Assembly: GCF_026914185.1 (NCBI RefSeq)
Contig: NC_070560.1
Span: 6,439,501-6,503,500, forward strand
Source of the DNA: Puccinia triticina
Lineage: Eukaryota > Basidiomycota > Pucciniomycetes > Pucciniales > Pucciniaceae
DNA length: 64,000 nucleotides
Reading direction: 5' to 3'
Shown here one piece after another: positions 43,301 through 56,000 of the stretch (within the stretch, counting starts at the first letter, position 1; the number at the start of each line of letters is the position of its first letter). The position numbers and the translations under genes were made by a program. The notes beneath the pieces are model-generated. The model searched no databases. It had not been told where the DNA came from and was given only the letters and a program-made list of their open reading frames with translations.

Positions 43301-44994
43301 CAGAAAGCCACCACTCGCACTATCCATGTCCATCTGAAGTCTCCTGAGGAAAACCCCAGTGGTACAAAATAAGATGCTACCGTCTGGGGTCGGCGGCTTG
43401 GAATCGAACCGAACCTGGTATCCGACAGATTCCGACAGTTTTTCATTTCTTTCATTAGCAACTCGTTGTGCCACACTTATGGCAGCGATCCTCCGAGGCT
43501 GTGTACAGATTATGTTGCATTTTGCGCCTTCCCCTCTCATTGTCGCTTCATCCAAAATAAGCTGGGGCACTTGAGTCGTTTTTCCAGATCCAGTGGCTGC
43601 CATTAAGATTGTAATGGGGTTGGTAGCAAGCGCAGATAATACCAGGGAAGAGTGAGAGGTGACTGGCAAACTTTGACGTTGTTCCCGCAAATCGACAACT
43701 CCAGGATCAAGATCGGTCTGGTAAGCACTCAGGCGGTCTCGAAGTGCAGATGATTTCGCTTTGAGCGCTGATTGACGAGGGTTACTGAGAGCTTTGATCG
43801 GGTTTTTGCTGTTAGCGCTGTCAGTAGCACCTGAATTGGCTTGATGAGGGGCGGGGCCAGATCCACGAGCACGTTCGAGGATAGTCTTGGCCCTTCGATA
43901 GAGCTCGCAATCCATGGAAGAATAAACGATTTGACGCAAATCTTGCTCGGTATCGTTGCTGAGCTTGAAGAGAACTGCCGGAACCAGTCCGCCGGCAACG
44001 GCCTCCTGATTTTCGATACTGCTGCCGAATTCTGCCCAAAGGGCAGGATCACTTTCACCTAGATATACAACAGTGTCGAGATAAGCTTCATTGAGCGAGT
44101 CCTTTTTGCTAGAAGCGTGGCCGAGTCCAATTTTTCGACCACCAACGAAAATCGTAGTTACCCAAGTTTGGCGTCCCTTTTTGGTATTCTCGTGCTGAAT
44201 GTCGGGGCTTCCAAATTGGAACTTGCGACAGTAGAAGCTCATGTAAGCTTTGGCCTGTTCTAGCGTGAGTTCGGAGCCATCCGGCATCACGTTTCGACCT
44301 TTCACTTCTGGAGCTGATAGATTTTTTTCATCGAACATATTCTTCATGCCAAGTTGAAAACATGCTGAGAGGGCAGCAAGTTTCTCAGCCTCCTTTTTCA
44401 CAAGATCGTCCCCGATTCCAATTACGTCCGGTGCGATCTCAAGCTGAACAGTTGCACTACATATTAATACAAAGAGTTAGTACAGTGGATAACCGAGAAG
44501 CAAACCATAGAAGATGAGAAACAAATCGGTTGACGTTTTCTTTTAATAAAATAAATATATTATAAACCAACCAACCGAAATAAGGGTTGTGAAGATCCAG
44601 GCAAAATGACTTGCTGGGCGTGGTACTTCGGGAGAGTGTGTCGATGTTGTTGACAAAAGTTGTTGATGATACTTTTGGGATTTTCACTCCACTCAGGACG
44701 GGGTGGGAGGTTAGAAGTCCAAATTTTTTGAATCTCTTCTGAGTTGCAGATCGGATGATTAAGGTGAGGAAGGTGGGAATAGTCTGGCCGTTGAGGACCT
44801 GCTGAGCGTTTGTTTTTTCCCCTCCCTCTACCTTTTCCGGTGTTTCTTTGCGCGCGAGCCTGTTGGGAATAGGATTGGTTATTGATCCTGTTATGAGGGT
44901 TAAGAGAGTGATCGGTAGTAGGGTTGACCGAAGAGGGGCCGCCCGGGTTTCGATTGGGGTTCGATCGCCAACTGAGTCCAACATCGGCCATCAT
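40328..44994 (-). CDS. DExH-box RNA helicase, DHX9/DHX36-like
   Basis: ATP-dependent RNA/DNA helicase of the DEAH/RHA group. Six exons: 44576-44994, 43167-44456, 42504-43105, 42235-42439, 41446-42163 and 40328-41350 (4257 nt, 1418 residues). Two dsRNA-binding-like domains (KKEAEKLAALSACFQLG; LTLEQAKAYMSFYCRKFQFG...KKDSLNEAYLD) precede motif I GSGKTT (429-434), Ia TQPRRIAA, II DEVH (534-537), III SAT (571-573), IV VLVFLPGWEEI, V STNIAETSVTIPDV and VI QRAGRAGR (801-808). HA2 and OB-fold regions follow (LGRVLLQLPVEAQIGKLLLMG; MIHPSSVN). An acidic stretch and a Gly/Pro/His/Gln-rich tail end the protein. Intron 3 starts with GC (GTAG|GCAAGT) and restores VVFVVDTGK. The MMADVG start at 44994 is chosen; the frame is open further upstream. 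Confidence 0.93.
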
Positions 44995-46720
44995 GGAGGT
45001 AGATATCTGAAGGAGGGAGCGGGTTGAATGGTAGGGCTTATCAAAGGTTGCTAGGCGGTTCTTTGGACGGGAACTGAATCGCCCCCAGGACGGTAGTTTG
45101 AGGATTCGAAGGCAAGCCAAGTTGAATATGGGAGTTGCTTGAGTGATATTGAGTGACTTGTTGAGGATTAGGAAAGAATGAGTGGGTGAGGAGAGAGCCC
45201 TGTGGAGAGGGAAAGAGGGCGAGAAGGGGTTTGTTTGCTCGTCGATAGTCAACAGGAGCAGGAGGAAGGGGAGCACTGGGATGGCAATCGAAGGCGTGAA
45301 AAGAGTTGGTCATGAAAAGTAGTACATACATCTGGTACATAACTGGTTTCAATTTAATCCGGACAAAACAAGTTCTGTATGGACTTGGAGTAAAATCTTT
45401 TTAAATATTTTCGTGTCAACACAGTGCTTGTGCATCATGGTTTCTCACATGGCTCGCAGAAACAAGACCAACCAAACACCCAGAGATGAGAATCTTTCCT
45501 GGTTTCTAGAGCAATCAATTTTTGACAATACAATTTGTTTTCTTTCCATTTTGGGTTTCATCTGGATTCCATCAATGATAAAAATCTGACAATTACCCTC
45601 GCATGATTCATTTGGCCATGGGATGACAAAGAGGCAGATTGCCCAGATCCAGAGGTCCGGGGAAAATCGTGGCAATCAGATAGCGTCAAAACCCTCTGTT
45701 TGAATCCCAGAAGCACCAAAAAGTAAGGAAGGCACGCGCATTTTTCCAATGCCTCGTGCAGTTTTCTCGGGACCCTCTTCCTCTCTTCTTGTAGTCTCAC
45801 CCCCGTCCAACCAGATATTTAAAGGCACTCTCTGAAAGGCTATCAAAATCTTTTTCTTCTTGAACTTTTCACATCCATCGCATCCCGCGAATTCACCAGC
45901 ATTTGCCGAATTGTAGCCTGAAGGCCACGCGACTGGCAAAAAATACCAAAGCACGGCGGCTAGCACTTATACGAACCTGATGACATCAAATGAATTTAAG
46001 TGCCACAGGGTTTCCACAATAGCAGTGGAAAGGATATCTCTGGAAAATGTTAGTGATCATTCAAAATCGTCTTATCGATGTGAATTACAATTCAAGCAAT
46101 GATTAACACGCTTTGCTTCCTCATCTTTTCATTGCCGCTCACTGCATTGGATTTCATAAATTTGCAAGCCGCTTAGCCGGCACTGTTGGCGATGACCGAA
46201 AGCGTTTCCATCTCATTCATAATACGCGTACAAATTCCATGCATTACTCCTCTGCGAATTGTGGTTCAAGAGTACTATTGCGGCTGATGGGCGGGTGGAT
46301 CGGTGGTGCAACCGGCCTTAATATACCTCTACGGAACCAAGAATATCAGCAAACCACTCATTTTTTGCGTGATCTCATGACTCACCGGATCGCCATTGCA
46401 ACATAACTTCGTGGCACCAGCGGGGCAACCTCCGTCCGAAGTTGGGTCAACATCTGGATAGGAGTACACATTAGCATGATGGGGGTAGATGTGTGATCAG
46501 CGCTTGGGGCAGATGCGAATCAAAGGGAGATCAAAAATCGAACAGATCCAAATCAGCCTACAATTGTTTTTCCCATTAATGCATCCGCGGTTAGGATTCT
46601 CCCCTGAACACGCTGAAATCGCTCACAGGTCACGAAATCAGGCAACAGGTACAGTATAATCGGTTACAATTTACAGTGTTCAAAACTCTGTTTCAGTACC
46701 TGCAGCAGTTATCAGGTTCA

Positions 46721-46756
46721 AGGGAACCCAGCGGCGTTATACGCCGCGGGTTCCCT
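46721..46756. repeat. Long hairpin palindrome
   Basis: AGGGAACCC-a-GCGGCG, loop TTATA, CGCCGCGGGTTCCCT: a 15-bp stem with one bulged A. It is GC-rich against an AT-richer surrounding. It could be an element end or a structured RNA stem; no T run follows. Confidence 0.7.
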
Positions 46757-47186
46757 AGTGATCCTAGGAGGGCAGCCTTTAAGAGGAAATTAGTCAACGA
46801 CTTCATGTTTGGCACTGGCGAGTGGGTGATGTTCGGATTGATTCAGGCAGCTTAGGTTTTCTGAAGGTGGGGTCTACAGAGCAGCTCAATGGAGAAGACC
46901 GCCCTCTTTATAAGTCTGGAAATTGTAGGCAGGCTGCAAGTCATCCCGGCTCCCTCCTACTATATGAGATGCGCTCGAACCCTAGGAAACGTGACTGTCC
47001 AGATGATCAATTACAGACGGAGCAAATTTCAGTGTGATTCTTTATTATGACGTCTAAATACATTCTTGAACCTCCTCGGATATTGATGAGCAAATTCTGG
47101 GATCACAATCTATCACAATCCCACATCAACAATCACATTAAAAAGATCACGTAGCAAAAGTTGGATTGAAATATACGTGAGGTGTG

Positions 47187-47298
47187 AGAGGAGGCAGGAA
47201 GCCCCCTAAATATGGGGGTAATGTATTAGATATGGTTCCCTCGAAAGACTTTGGCTTGGAACTAACCCCCCATATTTAGGGGTGTTCCTGGGTCCTGT
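47187..47298. mobile_element. Short MITE of the AGAGGACCC family
   Basis: The ends AGAGGAGGCAGGAAGCCCCC and, inverted, ACAGGACCCAGGAACACCCC, with CCCCTAAATATGGGGG inverted inside. TGTG flanks both ends (47183-47186, 47299-47302). Same family as 17545-17987. Confidence 0.7.
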
Positions 47299-49841
47299 TG
47301 TGAGACTGCCACGACTGCCAAGCAGCACTTCTTGCCCCGGTACGACATTTATGATCTTTTATGATACATACCGGCTATGAATTGCTTGATCGGAGTAGTC
47401 CGAGTTCTCGTCGGAGCTGTCTGTCCAACCAGTTCCCGGAGTTGACCGTCCAACGATCAAGACCCTGTTCTCAGAGAGATTGGGCCCGTCTTAATAATGC
47501 AAATGCCTGGACAGACAAGTCGACCCTTTTGAGATCAGTTGATGTAGTTCGGTGACAGTAGCACTACGCACGAGGAATTGAATAAAACTTCTCTATTTCC
47601 AAAAAGAGAGCCAGTTGCGAGGACAAATCAGCAACAGTCTCCACCAGTACAACAACCGCGTAAAAAAAGATAAATGGAATCTGCGGCTCGGCCAGCGGGT
47701 ACACCTTATCTACACCAGGATGAGTGTTCTTTGGTGAGCACCGGGAAGGATTCCACCATGGAGCAGTCTGTACCTGCTAGCCAAGGAAGGCTGCTCCAGG
47801 CGGACAGCAGCTATGTGTATTGGCTGGCCGGACAGCGGAAGGTGTCTTTGCTCGCCGGGCCCAGGGAGAATATTGCTCCTTGTAATTCACTTGGCTCGCC
47901 GGGCCCGGGGGGAATATTAGCACTCTTCACGTAAGCTAAACATCAGCAAGATTGAAATAAAGTTTATCCCATTGTGCCAGCCAATTTGGCTGGGAAAGTA
48001 TGCTGATTTATATCTCTCACCATGGTCATAGATTTCTTATGTGAACAGTGCTATTGCTCCTAACAATTCACCAGCTAGTCTACATCCTTGCCGAGGGGTT
48101 GCTTCCCGGCAATCACCTGCACATATGCTTGCCAAGAATGATTCATTCCCGCCGGGCAGAATCCTTGGCACTTGTACATGCTTGACAAGGAGACTGGCCA
48201 TCAAATGGAGTAAACACTCCCTTCGATAGCCGGTCCGACTGCACATCTAGAGGAGGAGAGTCCTCTTGATGGCCACTCATTGGCGGCCATCGGGAGGGGT
48301 AACTGAAGGCCAAGGAGGCATCCTCGCACCGGGAAGGGGCTGGGTGGGACAATCTTTGCAAGATCAGCATGTGCGGGTTCTCAGGCCCTTTTTTTAGCAA
48401 TCAAAGAAGTTTTATTTGGGGGTGCACTATGCACTACTCAGTATGTAGTCAGTCGGGCGGGGTGTTGATCTGTTCTGTTTATCACTGCAGTGCTTGAACA
48501 GTCAACCTGTCGGCCTGATCCCTGAGGGTTGCGAGATTTTGTCAAGGGTGTGCCAACTTAGAACTGCCTGATTAATTCTCAGACATAGCTTCTTGTCCGA
48601 CCAGGTAGACCCCTTCTCCCCAGTAAAGGGGGATGCAGCCGCACCTAACTTGAAGGAAGTTAGGAACCATTTGTTAGGGATACCAGATACAAGTCAAGAC
48701 TCAAGGGAGGCGGACAGCTAGCTTATTCACACATGAACTTCGCCGGGGTCTAGTGGCCAAAGCTTGGAAGTACTGCACGCCGGAGCGCAAAGTGTCCTGG
48801 CGGTAAACAAAGCGTTTCCCGCCGTATGTTTACAGCAAAGCGGTTCCTGCGAGCTTGACTAGGCCTCCAGGGGGGAGTGGGAGCGAGCAGCGGAGCTGTC
48901 CACATCAGTGGAGGCCTATACCGTAAGTCGGGATTCCCACATGATGAGTTTTTCGATTTCGCGGGAAAACCCTCTTTTTTGACTTCCTCCTTCTGTACCC
49001 GCTTCCTTGATCCTATCCACCTAATTTCCTTGGCAGACAATGAAGGCCTGCTTCTTGTCTTTCTTTTGGTGCTAATGTTGTACTGGTCCTCACTGATTTT
49101 ATAATGATTTTTGAAAACTGTCTGTTTTCAGCTCCCAAGGACTTGTTTTGGTGTGCGCCTAGCTTAACAAAGCCACTCGAACGGAGGTCCGGGGGACCCG
49201 CGCGGAGCGCTCTCTGTAGGAGAGGCTTACTCGCTATCCCTCAATTTTGGCAGGAGCAGAAGGGATATTCAGTGCAAAAAATAAAAATACAGCCCTATAA
49301 ATTGTAATAAAAATAATAAAAGAAAACTGAATAGACAGTCTTGTAGCCTTGATAAATGCGCAAATTTTGACCCCTGTTCCAGCCTCTCAATCCAAAGACT
49401 GCACTCCCTAGTGGCAAAAGTGTTCAGGAATCTGGTCAAGGTAGCAAAACAAAACTCCAAACCATGTCTTAAGTTTGGAAGATCCATGTGTGGATCCACA
49501 TTTGGCCAGAGGGAAGCACAGTGGTGATCTTAGCTTTGTACATACAATGTGTCAATTTACATACAACCTAGAAAGCATGCAGATTTTTTGGTCCACAAGA
49601 TCTACAAGCAATACAGCCTTGTGAATCCTTGTGCAGATCCATTTCTTGAAAAGTCACTTTTCAAAAATTTATTAAAAATACATTGATGGTGATACAAGAA
49701 TTCTAAGGAGACAGAATTGTAGAGGAGATGTCAAAGGGTCAGAAAGCTGTGGCTCAGACCTTTGAAGGTGCTGGGGGCAGAGCTATTAAAAAGTTAAAAA
49801 ACCTTACAGCCATTTGGTACTTTCTGCTCCCCTATGAAATT

Positions 49842-49921
49842 GGGGTCCCTCCCTGCGGGAGGGGCCGCTTCGCGGCCAGCCACAGCAAGCCTCCCACCGG
49901 GGGGACTTGTGTTAAGTTAGG
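49842..49921. repeat. AAGTCC hairpin family member 5
   Basis: GTCCCTCCCTGCGGGAGGGG, a GGCCGCTTCGCGGCC hairpin, then GGGGGGACTTGTGTTAAGTTAGG. Minus-strand orientation of the family layout. Confidence 0.6.
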
Positions 49922-50162
49922 TGTGCACGGGGTGCTCGAACCGCTCGTTTGAGCAAAAAAAAGTTCAAAGTGTGATTTTATGAAAAACATTATAAAATCA
50001 CAAGGTTATGCAGTTTTTCTGAGTTTGGGTTGGATGAACAGGAAGATGCAGCTCTTCCATAAACCCTGCTCAGACCTCCTCAAAGTTTTGAGGACATTGT
50101 GTAATTCGAGGCTGAAGTTTTCTCCCACCAAAAGTTGGGAAACTCATCACGCGGGTTTGCCG

Positions 50163-50266
50163 ACCTAAGGCGCAAGTCCCCCCTGCGGGGGGGTTCGCTT
50201 CGCGAACCGACCAGCCAGCCAAATGGCTGGCGCACCCCGCAGCAGGGGACTTGTGTTAAGTTCGGG
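50163..50266. repeat. AAGTCC hairpin family member 6
   Basis: AAGGCGCAAGTCCCCC-TGC-GGGGGGG, a GGTTCGCTTCGCGAACC hairpin, CCAGCCAaatGGCTGG, then GCAGGGGACTTGTGTTAAGTTCGG. Four nested stems in about 100 bp; minus-strand orientation. Confidence 0.65.
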
Positions 50267-50717
50267 CTTGCCCTGACCGATACGGCGAGCGGCCCGCGCG
50301 CCCATCTCACGTCAAGGCGTTTGTAGCCAGCAATTCCTTTCAGTTGACGCTACGGGCGTCGCGTGTTGTGTGTAGACAGGACCTGGTCATCCCGCCCGTT
50401 CCGGGGCGGCAGGGATTCCGAAATGACGTGGCCTTCCGGCAGCGTTTCCTCAGTCCCCGGAATAAGGATAACATGGATCCTACAATTGCTTGCTTGTTCC
50501 TTTCGCGGCTCGCGTCTCTTATCCCTCCTGAATGTTTTTTGTCCCTCGCGTCGCATTTGCTATACCCGGTCTTTCTGTCAACGCTCTCAACGACCTCATC
50601 GCTTGTTGTCCTCCTCTCACTTGCAGCTAAGTACAATGCCCTCGGTATCTCAAGCTCACAAGCACAATTCGATCCTTTTTTTACTCCAACCTCCCTTAGC
50701 AAATTCCCTCGATTTAT

Positions 50718-50732
50718 CCCCCCCCCCCCCCC
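50718..50732. repeat. Poly-C tract (15 C)
   Basis: Uninterrupted run of 15 C about 140 bp upstream of the next start codon. Length may vary. Confidence 0.85.
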
Positions 50733-50872
50733 AACAAAAAGCTTGTCCGATTCCCCCGCTTGACGCTTGCTCGGCGATCTTGATCAAGAGTTACCCTTTT
50801 CGGCCTTATCCCCGCGGTTTGTGGAATACATAGGACATTACCTTTGGAGTTGAAGAACGACCAGTGGGTAAA

Positions 50873-52083
50873 ATGTCTAAACCAACGTCGACCACAAGCA
50901 TAGGGCAACTCAGGAACCGGAGGAGGACGGATCTTCCGCCGAGTAATCCGCCGAACGAGCGCCGCAACCTCGAAGGCCTCGTCGGGAGTATCGCCGGACG
51001 GGCTGCGAACCAATACCATCGGATTCAAAACCTCTTCCGGTCTTCAGACCAACGTCTTGATCATCGTCTTGCTCAAGACCGTGCAGGAATCAATCCTCAG
51101 GCTTCTTCTTCTTCGAGCAACAATCCCAACTTCTCCTCCTCATCCACCCAAAGTACAAAAAGGTTCTTCAGGACACCCCTTCAGGCTGCTCCCCTACAAG
51201 CTAGGGTTGGAGAAATTGAGAAAATCCTTGGGAGGCTTGTAAGTGCAAGCAACAAGTTGAAAAACATTCTCGTTTTCCTTCCGTGCTTCCGCTTCGCCAG
51301 CCGTTTTTTACTCAAGAGATCGAGGTTGGACTGAGGCTTTTGATGTTTTTTTTTTGTTACATCAACAGGAGTTACTTCTGCAGGAGCATTCCGTAAGCAC
51401 TGTTCACTTCTCTTTCCATCTGCCTCCCTCCCAGTCTCTCTCCGTCGTGATGGACTGGACAGAGAGGCGAGCGAGAGAGACAGAGAATGTGTCTATACAA
51501 GGCAATCGAGCTGATAAAATGTCATATTTAACCCTGCTCGAAAAACCTTTAGCATCGACTGGCATTGCTCGAAGGAGAGACCGAACAACTAGCTTCGAGA
51601 TCAGGTACGATTCGGATGAACGCCCCAGATACCCCGATGAGCAATCCTCCACAGGACCCGGAACTTAGTCCACAGGTGAGTCGATGATTGTTTTCTGGGG
51701 GAAAACAAAACTCCCGCTCCTCGTCTGACTTTTCTTTGTAATACTCTGTCGGCATGGCTCTTATTCCAGCCTTTTCCCACGAACCTTTCGCATCTCGAGC
51801 CTGCTTTTGTAAGCCAAATTCCTTCCCCATAACGATCCCAAGAAAGGGCCAAAGCTTCACAGAACCAAGGCGAGCGACGGAGATACTGACGTCGCTGTAC
51901 GAATATATTCCTCTGACCCAAAACAAGCAGGTCCAATCGTTGTCCGACCGATTAGAGCGGATGGAAGCTTTGATTGAACTCAAAGAAAAGAACAAAACGA
52001 GGGCCAAGTCGAGGGCCAATAAACTGACAAGGTTCATGGGATTGGACGACCAAAGCCACCCTAACAAGCGTCCGAGAATTTAA
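50873..52083 (+). CDS. Unrecognised small coiled-coil protein
   Basis: I do not recognise this protein. Exons 50873-51238, 51369-51392 (24 nt), 51553-51675, 51770-51808 and about 51847-52083 stay in phase 0 and give about 262 residues. The N-terminus MSKPTSTTSIGQLRNRRRTD is basic; a Ser-rich stretch follows, then a likely coiled coil (QARVGEIEKILGRL-ELLLQEHS-HRLALLEGETEQL). The end is strongly charged (VQSLSDRLERMEALIELKEKNKTRAKSRANKL) and finishes HPNKRPRI, which resembles a nuclear localisation signal. The last proposed intron is only 38 nt, so its acceptor may be further on. Heptad continuity across the 24-nt exon supports a real gene. Function unknown. Confidence 0.6.
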
Positions 52084-53088
52084 CTTGCTTCCTCTCACAT
52101 AAATGTGTAGTCTTTCGTGTAATTAGATAGTGTCTTCGTCCAATTATCCATCTCATCAAATTTTGAATCCTCGGAACTCTTTTGCATTTTCCTCTACTAG
52201 CTAGGACATAACTATTTATAAATATATAAATTAGCCTAATTATTTCAAGAAATCTGCGTAATAATTAAGCAGTATATTTGTGCTCTTCTTTTCAAGCGCC
52301 ATATTTTGATGCTGAGATGGAGAAAGGCAGCAATACTTAAGCGCCTTGTTCCAACCCCACATTGTCACACAAATCCATTCAAGAACCATGCCCCTTGTCC
52401 ATGACCACTGTTCGGCGGCCAATAGCCAGGAAGCACCTTTTATGCCCTCCAGATGATCCAATAAATCCAGTCTTCCAGAGCCTCTCCCACATTGACCAGG
52501 GAAGTGCAGGCTTAGCTGTGACATACATACACTGCGCTTCAGTCCGATCGCTCCACTCATCTTCATCTCCATGAACTCACATGTGGGCTTTTGTTCGTTG
52601 ATGCCCCCAGGGCCCAAAGGCCCCTCCTCCCTTGCTCCAAGCACCTACCAAGAAAAAAAAAAGAAAAAAACGTGGGTGGATGGTGATGGATAAGAATGAC
52701 AATGAACAAACAGAAACAATAAGTCAATATATATGTAAATAAAAATCTGAGATAATGAACAATAATGAGGTAACTATTAAATGTTTATAAGAGCCAAAAA
52801 AAAAAAAGAAAGAAAGCGAAGCAGGAAGGGGAAAGAACAAGAGTGATAAAAGAAATGTTCTTCTTGGTGATGATGAGGATGGTTTATTTGCTACACACTA
52901 TTGTCCCTGACTCGACTGATTATTAACCCACAAACACAACAAAATAAGATAAGATAAGGGAGGGGGTAAGGGTAAACAAAAAAGAAGACTTGGTTGGTTG
53001 ATTGCTTGGATAGGGAGAATCGGGAGGAAAGAGAAAAGCACAAGAAAGAAAGAAAGAAAGAAAGAAAGAGAGGGAGGGGGGGGAAAGG
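52084..53088. other. Intergenic with simple repeats
   Basis: 3' regions of two converging genes. Contains an A-rich tract near 52795-52815 and an AAAG microsatellite at about 53044-53070. A 134-codon minus-strand frame (52240-52644) has no family motif and is not called. Confidence 0.4.
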
Positions 53089-56000
53089 TTAGGGAGATTC
53101 GAGATTAGGAGAGGAAGCCCATTGATCAGCGATCGATTCGAAGACCTGGTAGAGCACATTGACGTCCGTCATGAGCGAATGAGTAGCGTCGTTAACGATG
53201 ACGAGTTCGGAGCGGTTCTTGACGTCCAGTCGGGTGATGGAGTTGATGAACCATTGGGAGCCTTTGGCAGCCAGCCGCTCGTCCTTCGAGCCGTGCCAGA
53301 TCTTCACCGGGGTGGCGATCTCGGCATACGAGAAGCCCCACGGCTTCGAGTTCTTCTCCAGGATCGTGATCAGATCGGACGTCCCCCCACGCAACGACTC
53401 CGAGTACGACGCCCGTAAGAGACTTATCCCCAGCGATCGCCGCATCCCGCTCTTACCCTCCTCCGTCTCCTCCTTCGGAACAACTACGTCTTCCGCTCGC
53501 CCTGGGACATGGTGGCTGCTCGTGCTGCTGCTGCTGCTGCTTGCCCCGAGATGCATCGGCGGCTGGTGCAGCATCGTCTGGCTCCGCGTTGGACGCCCAT
53601 CTCCTTCGACTACATCCTCTTGCTTCTTCACGTTACCGTACCTGGACTCACTGTAACAGTACTTCATCTTCTGAGACTAAATATCCGCACAGAAATAATC
53701 AAGATGTTGTCTGTTAGAAGAGAAATGATATTGGATGGACTGACGGTTCTTTTGTTACTCAAGGGTGAGTGACCTTTCGGTTGATGAAGGACCCCGTTTC
53801 TCTCGTCTGTGACGTCTTCATAACTCCCACCGACCAGAGACGGGACAGGGGAAGCGATAGAGTCATACAAGAGCGCGATGGGCGTGCCATGAGGCGAGTC
53901 GCAAATGGCGATGGACGGTTTGTTGTTGCTGTGGTCGGAGGGGGATAAGGGGTCGGGATGTTTGGTGGAATCGGGGACGATGGCGTGGGATTGGGAGGGG
54001 AAGAACTTGCCGAAGAGGCCGTGCTTGTGGCCGCTAGCGAGGGTGGATGAGGAGCCGTTGAATCGGAGGGTGTGTCTGGACTTGCCCATGGAGCTGTCGG
54101 TGGCGATCGAGCGGCAATCGCTCGACTCGACACTGGCGCGACTTTTGGAGACGACCTCTTCGGCGGATGTGCCGCTGCGCTTGGAGCCTCTTCTGAGCGG
54201 CAGCAGCGGCGGCGGGAGAGAGGGGCGGTGGGCGATGTCGGGTTCCGGGGCCTCTTCGTCCAGAAGACTCCCCCGCTCCTGCTCCTCCTCCTCGAGCCCG
54301 GCCAGTGGCGAAGACTGGCTGGATGCGACGGGGGCCCGGGCATCGAAGCCGACCGGGGGATGGTTCAGAGTCGGCGGCTTGCCCAGCCGCCAGCCGGTCA
54401 TCTTCCACTCGGCCGCCTGGACGGTCTTGATCATCGAGTTGGGGATGTACTTGAGCCACTTGTATGCCCCCGCATTAATCCCGCCCTCGGCAGTCATGCT
54501 GACCCAGGGCGCGAGGAGATGGATGGAGCCGAAGACGCGGTCGGCCAGCCTGAGACTGGCGGCCAGTGCGTAGGGCGCGCCCGCCGAATGTGCAAGGATC
54601 GAGAAGCGGCCGATGGACAGTTGGTCGGCGACCTCTTCGACCACCGATGCCCACTCCAGGAACCCCCGCTGCTCGTCCGGTACCTCGGTGGTCTTGCCGA
54701 GACCCCAACGGTCGATGCAGATCAGCCGCAGCCCAAGTGCCTCCGCTAGCTCGTCGTACAGGCCGACCAGATATCGCACGCAGCCCAGGCCGAGGAAGAT
54801 GACCACTGGATGGCCAGTGGGTGAGCCGACATCGGCTAGAGAGACGGTCATCGGGCTCTGTTGCCGTTCTAGCTTGATCAGCGTCGTAAGACGCGTCGAG
54901 CGTAGGTAAAGGGCTATTGGATCATCGACCTGAGCGCGTGCTGACGGACGATCCTCGGTGGTTGATGATTGTTTGAGTGGTGAGCGGTGGATGGGACTGG
55001 CGCTTCGTTTGGAGAGTGAATCGGGATCTGGGCGAAGAATCTTGGGAGAGCCAGAGGGCGAGCGGGGGAGAGGAGTGGGGTGAGGGAGTCGTTCGGCTTG
55101 GCTGGAGAGTAGGGCTTGGAGAGAGAGGGCTTCCTTGGTGAGTGAGTTGATTGATGAGTGCGAGTCGTCGGAGTTTTCGGATAGCGATCGAAGCCGGGTG
55201 ATTGGTGAGCTGGAGGGATGAGGATGATTATGGTCTGATGAGAGGGGGCAGAGGTGTTTAGGGTCGGAGGATTGGGTATGGTTGGCGGGGTGATTGTTGG
55301 TTGAGTGGTGAAGGGCGGAGCGTTTGAGGAGTGGATTATATTTCTCTACAATCTCATCGATCGAGTCGATCTTCAGCTGAGGGGATCGGCTGGCAGCAGA
55401 ATAGTTGATCTTCTTGGAGTATTTTTCGATGATTCCATTGATGGTTGGGATTGCGGAGGGAGGCGGGGTTGGGAGTGGGGGATGTGCTTGAGAGGGTGAG
55501 TGGAGATGGATGGGCGGCAGTGGGTGTGAGGAGGAGTACTCGGCGGGATGGTTTGAGGATCTGGAGAAGCAGCGGAGGGATAGTTTGGGATGATTGGATG
55601 ATCGGGAGGATTGATGCTGGGAGTTGAGGTCGGAGGTGGAGGCGAGTCGGGTTGGCTGTTGGTGCTGCCTGGACTGGTGATGGTGGCCAGCTGAGCGATG
55701 GATGGAGGGGAGATCGTTGGTGGACTGGCTGTGGATCTTTGCGAGGCTGGTGAGGGTGGATGATGAGGATGGGAGTCGAGTGGTGGGTGGACGGAGTGGA
55801 TTGGAGGAGGAGGAGGAGGATGGGTGGAGCTGGCTGGTCCTGGGCGCTGAGCGTTGCTGGTATGGCTTGCGTCTCTGCGGGGATGAGGGGTCCTTCTTCA
55901 GGTTGTCGATGAGTGCATCCATCGCGCTGACATCGTGGCCGGCCGAGAGCAGTTGGCCGGTGAGTGGGTCGAGATGGATGGAGGTGCGTGGGCCGGCAAA

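Larger units (their letters stand above)
44995..50872. other. Repeat-rich intergenic belt
   Basis: Nearly 6 kb without a supported gene. Contains the helicase promoter side, a palindrome at 46721-46756, a small MITE at 47187-47298, two hairpin-family members near 49.9 and 50.2 kb, and related 'ccgggcc(c)' segments followed by 'gaatatt' near 47855-47920. Frames at 45445-45966 and 46113-46406 have no family motif. Confidence 0.45.

Noticed and set aside
45660..45720. B-box-like GTTTGAATCC near 45700
   Set aside because: No convincing A-box or cloverleaf; probably chance.
52240..52644. 134-codon minus-strand frame
   Set aside because: No recognisable family, no clear promoter or splice support, and unusual Trp/Met-rich composition.
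53905..54749. Long plus-strand frames opposite the hydrolase gene
   Set aside because: They are shadows of the GC-rich hydrolase coding strand; the minus strand has the catalytic motifs.
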